Assembly: GCA_028527945.1 (NCBI GenBank) | Contig: JAQQAK010000193.1 | Location: 1 to 13,891 of the forward strand | DNA length: 13,891 bases | Reading direction: 5' to 3' | Source of the DNA: Spirochaetaceae bacterium | Lineage (GTDB): Bacteria; Spirochaetota; Spirochaetia; UBA9216 | Part shown: positions 1 through 6,145 of the stretch, piece after piece | Layout of the letters: every line of letters begins with the position of its first letter | Position numbering within the stretch: position 1 is the first letter of the stretch | The notes under the pieces: generated by a model | The model's database searches: none | What the model saw: the letters and a program-made list of their open reading frames with translations, nothing else | What the model was told of the DNA's origin: nothing | Position numbers and translations under genes: made by a program

Positions 1-1
1 T

Positions 2-934
2 ACTCTTGAAAAAATACGTGAAAAGCTAGGTCTTGTTGGCCTTGATAGTATGAATACTATTGTAAAATATATGGCTGATCGTGATGCTTCAAAGGTAATA
101 GATCTTTGTTCTGAAATTATAAGCGGCGGGGTTTCTATAGAGCAATTTTCTACAGATCTTGCTGAATATTTTAGAAGTCTTTTATTTATTTCTTGCGGAA
201 TAGATAAAGAAAATCTTCTTGGTTACGCAAAATCAAGATATCTTGAAACAAACTTAAAAGCGTTTACAAAACTTCAACTTGAGAAAGCGCTTGATTTAAT
301 TTTTAATTTTTACAGAGATGTAAGATATTCTATAAATCCAAGATTTGAACTTGAACTTTTATTAAGCCAATTATCAGATTTAAGAGCATGGATTTCTCCT
401 TCAGAGATTTATGATAGACTCGAGGCATTAAAAGGTGATATTGCTTCTGGTGTTACTATAGCTGTTGAAAAACCTTCTCAGGAGCCTGTAATAGCTCCTC
501 CAGAGCCTTCTCCGGTTGTTAATAATGTTGTTTCTTCTCCTGTTGCAGAAGAGCCTGATAATTCAGTTTCTGACGATAATGCTTCTTTTACAAATGTTAC
601 TTCTCTTTCTGATAGAGACAAACAGTCTATTCTTGAAAGTATAAGAAAACAGAAACTTACTCTTGCAGCATCTGTTGAACAGGCTGTTCAATGGAATATG
701 AATGGCGGTAAGTTAAAGTTTGATTTTGAAAATGGTTATACAGCTTCTGTTGTTAAAAAAGATAAAAAATTAATTCAGGAAATAATCAAAAATATTACTG
801 GTCAGGATATAATGGTAGAGGTAGAAGTTGTTCAATCTCAAGCTTCTGAAAATGAAGCAGATCAGGCTATAAATAGACAGGTTGATGTCGTAAAGAAAGT
901 ATTTCGCGGCGAAATTGTTAATGGAGTGAATTAA
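2..934 (+). CDS. dnaX: DNA polymerase III subunit gamma/tau, C-terminal part (5' end outside window)
   Basis: The frame is open from base 2, upstream of the first internal ATG at base 50, so this is the last 310 residues of a longer protein. The opening residues (TLEKIREKLGLVGLDSMN) and the following helical stretch to about residue 130, including YFRSLLFISCGID, resemble the oligomerisation domain (domain III) of the clamp-loader subunit. A Pro/Ser/Val-rich linker with PPEPSP follows at about residues 155-200, then a small C-terminal alpha/beta domain. DnaX drives clamp loading at the replication fork; the ATPase domain lies outside the window. The stop codon directly abuts the ybaB start, and the next two genes are its usual partners. 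No convincing frameshift slippery site was seen in the visible part, so separate gamma and tau products are not predicted from it. The family call is confident. Confidence 0.88.
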   Translation, partial: TLEKIREKLGLVGLDSMNTIVKYMADRDASKVIDLCSEIISGGVSIEQFSTDLAEYFRSLLFISCGIDKENLLGYAKSRYLETNLKAFTKLQLEKALDLIFNFYRDVRYSINPRFELELLLSQLSDLRAWISPSEIYDRLEALKGDIASGVTIAVEKPSQEPVIAPPEPSPVVNNVVSSPVAEEPDNSVSDDNASFTNVTSLSDRDKQSILESIRKQKLTLAASVEQAVQWNMNGGKLKFDFENGYTASVVKKDKKLIQEIIKNITGQDIMVEVEVVQSQASENEADQAINRQVDVVKKVFRGEIVNGVN

Positions 935-1252
935 ATGAATCCAATGGATATGATGAAAAATCTACAGGACATGCAGGGAAAAATGCAGGATATGCAGTCA
1001 AAGTTAAGCAATATCACTGTTGAAGGTGTTTCCGGCGGTGGTGTTGTTAAAGTTGTTTTAACAGGTCAATATTCTGTTCAGGATGTTAAAATTGATAAAA
1101 CTGCTATAGATCCTGAAGATCCAGAATTTTTGGAAGATCTTGTTCTTTCTGCTTTTACTGATGCCTCAAATAAAGTAAAAGTAAAACTTCAACAAGAGGC
1201 AGCTTCTATTGCCGGTGGACTTAATCTTCCTCCGGAAATGATGGGTTTATAA
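935..1252 (+). CDS. ybaB: YbaB/EbfC family nucleoid-associated protein
   Basis: This 105-residue protein matches the family in length and layout. It has a Met/Gln-rich amphipathic N-terminal helix (about residues 1-27), a central beta segment with GVSGGGVVKVVLTG, the conserved DVKID and PEDPEFLEDLV stretches, and a C-terminal helix ending near PPEMMGL. Members form dimers that bind DNA in the nucleoid; the spirochete homologue EbfC was described as a DNA-binding protein in Borrelia. ATG follows the dnaX TAA with no gap, and a GGAG lies at 923-926 inside dnaX, so translation is probably coupled. The dnaX-ybaB-recR order is widely conserved in bacteria and supports the call. Confidence 0.93.
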   Translation: MNPMDMMKNLQDMQGKMQDMQSKLSNITVEGVSGGGVVKVVLTGQYSVQDVKIDKTAIDPEDPEFLEDLVLSAFTDASNKVKVKLQQEAASIAGGLNLPPEMMGL

Positions 1253-1265
1253 TACGAGGCTCGCG

Positions 1266-1919
1266 GTGAATCCTTTAGATTCTCTCGTAAAAACATTATC
1301 TAAACTTCCTGGAATTGGTAATAAAAGCGCAAGGCGTGTAGCTCATTATCTTTTAAAGGCTGATAGTGGATGGGTTTCTGATTTGGCAGAACAAATAGGA
1401 TCCTTGCAGCAGAAAATTAGAAAATGTGAAATATGCGGAAATTATACTGAAAGCTCTCCGTGTTCAATCTGTACGGATACCACTCGTGATACAAGTCGTA
1501 TTTGTATTGTAGAACAGCCAGAAGATATTAATACTATTGAAATGACAGGTGATTTTAATGGTTTATATCATGTTCTTGGTGGGGTAATCTCTCCAATTGA
1601 TGGAATGGGGCCGGAACAGCTTTCAATAGGATTATTATTAAAACGCTTAAAAACAACAAATGTAGAAGAATTGATTGTCGCGACTAATCCTACAATTGAA
1701 GGAGAGACAACGGCTCTTTATATTGTTAATCTTTTAAAAGAATCTAATCTCACAATTACTCAACTTGCTTCAGGATTGCCTGCTGGAGGAGATTTGGAAT
1801 ATGCTGACCGATTAACTATTTCACGCTCTCTTAAGGGCCGTAGGACGCTTCTGGAGCCTAAAAAAGAAGAATCTGTAATAAAATCTATCGGACAAGTTAA
1901 TGAGAAACCTCTTTTTTAG
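1266..1919 (+). CDS. recR: Recombination mediator RecR
   Basis: RecR acts with RecO (and RecF) to load RecA onto SSB-coated single-stranded DNA during gap repair. The 217 residues show the full domain order: a helix-hairpin-helix (LSKLPGIGNKSARRVA, about 11-26), a four-Cys zinc finger (C54, C57, C66, C69), a Toprim domain from about residue 78 with IVEQPED and NPTIEGETTALYI, and the conserved tail ASGLPAGGDLEYADRLT then SLKGRR. The start is GTG at 1266, supported by GAGG at 1256-1259 six bases upstream. The protein runs about 20 residues past the usual end (EPKKEESVIKSIGQ...). That extension is encoded where the gene overlaps the convergent transporter gene by 23 bp. Confidence 0.95.
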   Translation: MNPLDSLVKTLSKLPGIGNKSARRVAHYLLKADSGWVSDLAEQIGSLQQKIRKCEICGNYTESSPCSICTDTTRDTSRICIVEQPEDINTIEMTGDFNGLYHVLGGVISPIDGMGPEQLSIGLLLKRLKTTNVEELIVATNPTIEGETTALYIVNLLKESNLTITQLASGLPAGGDLEYADRLTISRSLKGRRTLLEPKKEESVIKSIGQVNEKPLF

Positions 1920-2823
1920 ATAGTCTTGGATAGATTTTTTCAAGAACAGACGGAATAAGATTTGCAGGCAGTTCATACAATAAAATAAATAAAATTACAT
2001 CAGCATCAAAGAATCCGTACGCAATAACTGCGGTTAATCCTATATTCATATAAAGAGTTGATATAGAAAGTCCTATCCGCTTTTTTTTATCAAAAAAGAA
2101 AAAGACAAACCATCCTGTTAGTGGCAGTATTATCCCAAGGCCAAACGCAATTAATGCTAAAGGAAAAGCTTTAATTGGGTTTTTCATAATTGGGGCGGAG
2201 GCTCCTGCTAGTAATCCTGTTAAAAGGATTGTGATTAATAAAAGTGTTACGGCTCCAAAGTATTTTTGTGTTTTTTGAATTGTGACTTTAAATAAAGGTC
2301 GTATTAAAAGAGAAAGACAAAATGGTATCAGAATAAGAAAGATAAGAGTTTTTACCATTTGCATGGTATCTATTTCTATTTTTGTCCCAGCAAAAAAAAG
2401 AAGAAGAGCCGGCATATATATTGGAGAAAGTAATGTTGTTAATGTTTGAAGGATTATAATAAATTCGGTATCACCCTTCATTAATTTTGTGAGTGTTGGC
2501 GCTACTGTAGCGATTGGAGTGAGCGTTAGTAAAAGTATTCCAATAGATACTGTTTCTCCAAGCGGTTTTGCTATTGTGTAGAAAATAAATGGTAAAATCA
2601 CTTTAAGAATCAGAATGGTAATGCCAATAACATGTGCTTTTTTAAGATTATTCAGAATTGCCTTATAATCAATTGTCAAAAACGTCAGCGTCATAACACT
2701 TCCAAGAATAAGAAGTACATAATCTGATATAGGCAGAAAAACCCTAGGTAAAAATAGTCCTAGCAGAATACCGGCCGCAAAAAAAGCACCAAAATATTTT
2801 TGAATAAATGAATACCATTTCAT
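1897..2823 (-). CDS. BASS/SBF-type membrane transporter (bile acid:sodium symporter superfamily)
   Basis: This integral membrane protein of about 308 residues has roughly nine to ten hydrophobic segments and no large soluble domain. The stretch ILLLTLTPIATVAPTLTKLMKGD followed by a hydrophobic helix with TTLLSPIYMP resembles the core of the SBF fold, and the size fits. The substrate cannot be told: the superfamily includes bile acid, pantothenate and other organic anion:sodium symporters and the arsenite carrier ACR3. The chosen start is ATG 2823 (MKWYSFIQKYFG). An in-frame ATG five codons upstream at 2838 is possible, but neither has a Shine-Dalgarno sequence. The 3' end overlaps recR tail to tail by 23 bp. 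The gene stands alone, divergent from gatC. Confidence 0.62.
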   Translation of the reverse strand: MKWYSFIQKYFGAFFAAGILLGLFLPRVFLPISDYVLLILGSVMTLTFLTIDYKAILNNLKKAHVIGITILILKVILPFIFYTIAKPLGETVSIGILLLTLTPIATVAPTLTKLMKGDTEFIIILQTLTTLLSPIYMPALLLFFAGTKIEIDTMQMVKTLIFLILIPFCLSLLIRPLFKVTIQKTQKYFGAVTLLLITILLTGLLAGASAPIMKNPIKAFPLALIAFGLGIILPLTGWFVFFFFDKKKRIGLSISTLYMNIGLTAVIAYGFFDADVILFILLYELPANLIPSVLEKIYPRLSKKEVSH

Positions 2824-2829
2824 GGAAGT

Positions 2830-2858
2830 AGAATACATTTTAAAGTTTTAATTAGCAA
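2830..2858 (-). promoter_or_regulatory. Possible promoter of the BASS-type transporter, leaderless geometry
   Basis: On the minus strand TTGCTA (2853-2858) and TATTCT (2830-2835) are separated by exactly 17 bases, each matching four of six consensus positions. Six bases then separate the -10 box from ATG 2823, so transcription would begin at or next to the start codon. This would exclude the ATG at 2838, which lies inside the promoter. A perfect TATAAT (minus strand, 2871-2876) lies further upstream but has no recognisable -35 box. Confidence 0.35.
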
Positions 2859-2911
2859 TGGAAGCTGAATATTATATGAATGTTTAAAATGTTTTATTTG
2901 AGCATCAGTTG

Positions 2912-2939
2912 TGATGTTGTTATTGATTGGTAAACATCA
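2912..2939. repeat. Short inverted repeat in the divergent intergenic region
   Basis: TGATGTT (2912-2918) and AACATCA (2933-2939) form a perfect 7-bp inverted repeat with a 14-base spacer, between the divergent transporter gene and gatC. It could be an operator or chance in AT-rich DNA. No gene, tRNA or riboswitch is visible in the rest of 2839-3026. Confidence 0.25.
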
Positions 2940-2990
2940 AAAAATAACATAATTTTAGAGTGTCTAATTACTTACAGCTTTACTGCCGTC

Positions 2991-3019
2991 TTGACATGAA
3001 TACCCCATTGTGCCAAATT
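2991..3019 (+). promoter_or_regulatory. Probable gatC operon promoter, leaderless geometry
   Basis: A perfect TTGACA (2991-2996) is followed after 17 bases by CAAATT (3014-3019), which is preceded by an extended -10 type TG at 3011-3012. The -10 match is weak (three of six). Only seven bases separate it from the gatC ATG at 3027, and no Shine-Dalgarno sequence is present, so the mRNA would start at about the first codon. Confidence 0.5.
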
Positions 3020-3026
3020 CAAATCT

Positions 3027-3317
3027 ATGAAAACAGAAGAATTATTGATCACTGCGGCACAGGCACAACTAGCGCTTCCCGCAGAAGAGGAAGGCCGTTT
3101 AGCTGCGGCTGTAACAGAGATGCTCGACTACTTTGCTAAAATGTCAGAAGTAGATGTAGAAAACCTTGAACCCACCACTCACGCGCTCATTCGTGACAAC
3201 GCCCTCAGAGCCGATAATTCCAATCCAAATAATAAATTCAATAATAATCAGGAAGCGTTAATTGAACGTGCTCCTGAGAGTAATAATAATTTTATAATAA
3301 TTCCTAACGTACTTTAA
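3027..3317 (+). CDS. gatC: Asp-tRNA(Asn)/Glu-tRNA(Gln) amidotransferase subunit C
   Basis: GatC is the small subunit that bridges GatA and GatB in the amidotransferase that turns misacylated Glu-tRNA(Gln) and/or Asp-tRNA(Asn) into Gln- and Asn-tRNA. The 96-residue length is typical. The N-terminal helical part contains LAAAVTEMLDYFAKMSEVDVENLEPTTHAL, close to the family pattern, and the end (ERAPES...FIIIPNVL) fits the family's conserved APE...VPKVI tail. The last 40 residues are unusual: 12 are Asn, including two NNN runs, and base composition turns sharply AT-rich there, whereas the first two thirds is relatively GC-rich. ATG 3027 has no Shine-Dalgarno sequence. It is the first gene of gatC-gatA-gatB-aspS. 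Confidence 0.9.
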   Translation: MKTEELLITAAQAQLALPAEEEGRLAAAVTEMLDYFAKMSEVDVENLEPTTHALIRDNALRADNSNPNNKFNNNQEALIERAPESNNNFIIIPNVL

Positions 3318-3341
3318 TTCCCTTTTATAAGGTTGATGATT

Positions 3342-4700
3342 ATGAAAAAGATAAAAGACTATCAGTCAAAAGACGTCCAGTCTTATCTTTCACAAGTGAA
3401 AGATAATGATAAGGACATAGGAGCTTTTCTGGAATTTAATGATTCAGCAGAAGCTTCTGATATTGAAGGAACTTTAAGCAGTGTTCCTTTTGGTGTAAAA
3501 GATAATATCGCAGTAGAAGGTATGCATCTCACATGCGGTTCAAAAATGCTTGAAAATTTTGTTTCGCCTTATGATGCAACAGCTGTTAAAAAGCTTAAAG
3601 AAGCCGGAGCCATATGTCTTGGAAAAACAAACCTTGATGAGTTTGGTATGGGGTCTTCTACAGACAATTCAGCTCTGGGTGTAACAAACAATCCCTGGGA
3701 TACTTCTCGTGTTTGCGGTGGTTCTAGCGGTGGTTCTGCGGCAGCTGTTGCTGCAGGAATGGTACCCTTTGCTCTTGGAACAGATACCGGCGGCTCTATC
3801 AGACAGCCAGCATCTTTCTGCGGAGTATACGGACTTAAACCAACATATGGAGTTGTTTCACGTTTTGGGCTTGTAGCTTATGCCTCTTCATTAGAAGTTT
3901 GCGGTATACTTGCTGATAGCGTAGATACAACACGAACCGTTTTTGAAACTATAAAAGGCAAAGATGTAAACGATCAAACTTCAATAGATCACATTCCTGC
4001 TTCTCCAGAAGCAAAAACAATTGCTGTGTTAAGTGGAGATTTAGGGCTTTCTCCTGAAGTAGAGGCCGCATATAAAAAGGCTGCTGAAGCTTATAAAGAA
4101 AAAGGATTTTCTATTATAGAGACAACTCTTCCAATGCTTGATTACGGAATTGCAGCCTATTATACCATTGCTATGGGAGAAGCCAGCGCTAACCTTGCCA
4201 GATATAATGGTGTTCGTTACGGTCACAGAAGCAAAGATGCTTCCAATTTTGAAGATCTTGTTCAGAAATCACGTGATGAAGGATTTGGAGATGAAGTAAA
4301 ACTCAGAATTCTTCTTGGAACTTATGTTCTTCGATCCGGATTTCAGGATCAATATTATACAAGGGCGCAGAAAATAAGAACTGCTGTAAGAAACGAGTTT
4401 GACAGTGTTTTTGAAAAAGCAGATTTAATAATGCTTCCTGCATTTCCTACACAAGCATTTGTTCATGGTGATAGCTCTCTTGATCAATTCCAGCAGAAGC
4501 TTGCTGACAAGTTTACAGTAGCTGCTAATCTGGCTGGTGTTCCTTCTATGTCTGTACCTGTTTCGGTTGAGAATGGTCTTCCGGTTGGAATGCAGCTTAT
4601 GGGGCCGGTTTTTTCTGAAGAAAGAATCTTCAGGGCAGCCGAGGTTCTTGCTGAAGTTCTTCCTCCTGCGGCTTGTCCCGGAAAAATGGAGGTTTGCTAA
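3342..4700 (+). CDS. gatA: Asp-tRNA(Asn)/Glu-tRNA(Gln) amidotransferase subunit A (glutamine amidase)
   Basis: GatA hydrolyses glutamine and passes ammonia to GatB. It is an amidase-signature enzyme, and the Lys/cis-Ser/Ser triad is visible, counting from ATG 3342: Lys53 in GVKDNIAVEG, cis-Ser128 in GGSSGGSAAA, and nucleophile Ser152 in GTDTGGSIRQPA. These spacings match those of characterised GatA enzymes. The protein is 452 residues, slightly shorter than many homologues. The frame also offers TTG 3333 and ATG 3336. ATG 3342 is preferred because AAGG at 3329-3332 lies nine bases upstream of it but only three from ATG 3336. The stop overlaps the gatB start by one base (TAATG). Confidence 0.95.
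   Translation: MKKIKDYQSKDVQSYLSQVKDNDKDIGAFLEFNDSAEASDIEGTLSSVPFGVKDNIAVEGMHLTCGSKMLENFVSPYDATAVKKLKEAGAICLGKTNLDEFGMGSSTDNSALGVTNNPWDTSRVCGGSSGGSAAAVAAGMVPFALGTDTGGSIRQPASFCGVYGLKPTYGVVSRFGLVAYASSLEVCGILADSVDTTRTVFETIKGKDVNDQTSIDHIPASPEAKTIAVLSGDLGLSPEVEAAYKKAAEAYKEKGFSIIETTLPMLDYGIAAYYTIAMGEASANLARYNGVRYGHRSKDASNFEDLVQKSRDEGFGDEVKLRILLGTYVLRSGFQDQYYTRAQKIRTAVRNEFDSVFEKADLIMLPAFPTQAFVHGDSSLDQFQQKLADKFTVAANLAGVPSMSVPVSVENGLPVGMQLMGPVFSEERIFRAAEVLAEVLPPAACPGKMEVC
4688..4692 (+). promoter_or_regulatory. Shine-Dalgarno site of gatB
   Basis: A perfect GGAGG inside the end of gatA lies seven bases before ATG 4700. It fixes the gatB start there rather than at the in-frame TTG 4673 upstream, and predicts coupled translation of gatA and gatB. 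Confidence 0.85.
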
Positions 4701-6142
4701 TGTCTAAATACGATACTTTTATTGGTCTTGAAATACATATACAACTTTTAACCGAGACAAAGATTTTCTGTAATTGTAAATCTAACTTTGGCGATGAACC
4801 AAACAGCAATGTGTGTCCGGTTTGTCTTGGATATCCGGGGGTTCTTCCCGCATTGAATGAAGAGGCAGTAAAACTCAGTTATATTGTCTGTCGTGCCATG
4901 AACTGTGATTTGGCTAAAGAAGGTGTTTTTGAAAGAAAGAACTATTTTTATCCGGATTTAACCAAGAACTATCAGATTTCTCAATTTGAAAAACCATTTG
5001 GCAGAAACGGATATTTTGAATATGAAAGCGGTGATGAGATTAAAAAAATACGCTTCCATGAAATTCATCTTGAAGAAGATGCCGGAAAAATGATTCATGA
5101 AGGCGATCGATCTTACTGTGACTATAACCGTGCAGGAACCTGTCTGCTTGAAATAGTAACCGAGCCTGAGTTTAAAGAACCGCAGGAAGCAGAAGATTTT
5201 TTACAGGCATTCAGACGTGCAGTGCGCCACCTAGGGGTCTGCGACGGAAACATGGATGAAGGTTCAATGCGCTGTGACGCGAATATTTCTTTAAACCTGC
5301 CAGGCAAGGGGCTTGGAACAAAAGCCGAGGTTAAAAACGTAAACTCTTCACGTTTTGTTAAAAAGGCTTTGCAGTATGAGCGAAAGCGACAGGAAAAGAT
5401 TCTTAAATCAGGCGGAACTGTTATTCAGGAAACCCGCCTTTGGGATGAACAGCGTTCAGTTACTGAGAGTATGAGAACCAAAGAACAGGCTCATGACTAC
5501 AGATATTTTCCAGAGCCGGATCTTCCTCCATTCAGGCCTGATGAAGCATTCCTTCAAATAGTAGAAGAGGCACAAATAGAACTTCCTCTTGCCCGTAAGC
5601 AGCGTTTTATGGAGCAGTATAAACTTACCGAAGTTCAGGCCGAGTGGGTGTGTGAAGAAAAACAGTCTGCCGACTTTTTTGAAAAAGTAGTAAGTCTTGG
5701 TGCTGATGCTGTAACTACAGCAAAGTGGCTTATGGGAAACATTGCCAAGGAGCTTAACGCAAGAAATATTGCAAAAACTGACCTTGGAACAGACTCCTGT
5801 CAGCTAACAGAAAAGAGATTGGCAGAACTATTTGATCTGCTGTCAAACAATAAAATTCATGCTAAGATAGCGGTTCAGACGTTACAGATAATATTTGATG
5901 AGGATAAAAACCCGACCAATATTGTTAAAGAAAACGGCTGGGAACAGTCTGCTGAAGATGAAGGTGAGCTTGAAAATATCGTAAAACAGATTCTTGCTGA
6001 CAACCCTAAAGTTGTTGAACAGATTAAAGGCGGAGATCAGAAACCCCGCGGTTTTATTGTAGGAAAGGTAATGGCGGCAACGAAGGGAACAGCAAACCCG
6101 CAATCGGTGCAGGCTTTAATAACGAAATTAATTGAGGGATAA
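4700..6142 (+). CDS. gatB: Asp-tRNA(Asn)/Glu-tRNA(Gln) amidotransferase subunit B
   Basis: GatB binds the misacylated tRNA, phosphorylates the aminoacyl side chain with ATP and uses ammonia from GatA to form the amide. Visible signatures are GLEIHIQLLTETK at the N-terminus, the zinc-site cysteines C24, C26, C39 and C42 followed by LGYPGVLP, the catalytic cradle segments FERKNYFYPDL and HLEEDAGK, and DYRYFPEPDLPP (about 266-277). A C-terminal YqeY-like helical tail ends with IVGKVMAATKG(T)ANP. The 480-residue length is normal. aspS begins three bases after its stop codon, so the two are co-transcribed. Confidence 0.97.
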   Translation: MSKYDTFIGLEIHIQLLTETKIFCNCKSNFGDEPNSNVCPVCLGYPGVLPALNEEAVKLSYIVCRAMNCDLAKEGVFERKNYFYPDLTKNYQISQFEKPFGRNGYFEYESGDEIKKIRFHEIHLEEDAGKMIHEGDRSYCDYNRAGTCLLEIVTEPEFKEPQEAEDFLQAFRRAVRHLGVCDGNMDEGSMRCDANISLNLPGKGLGTKAEVKNVNSSRFVKKALQYERKRQEKILKSGGTVIQETRLWDEQRSVTESMRTKEQAHDYRYFPEPDLPPFRPDEAFLQIVEEAQIELPLARKQRFMEQYKLTEVQAEWVCEEKQSADFFEKVVSLGADAVTTAKWLMGNIAKELNARNIAKTDLGTDSCQLTEKRLAELFDLLSNNKIHAKIAVQTLQIIFDEDKNPTNIVKENGWEQSAEDEGELENIVKQILADNPKVVEQIKGGDQKPRGFIVGKVMAATKGTANPQSVQALITKLIEG

Positions 6143-6145
6143 GGA

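Noticed and set aside
745..775. A-rich runs in dnaX as a programmed frameshift site
   Set aside because: The codon phase is not the A AAA AAG arrangement needed for -1 slippage, and the runs lie in the C-terminal domain, after the linker where such sites are expected.
4673..4699. Upstream TTG start for gatB within the end of gatA
   Set aside because: GGAGG at 4688-4692 is ideally placed for ATG 4700, and MSKYDTFIGLEIH is the normal family N-terminus.
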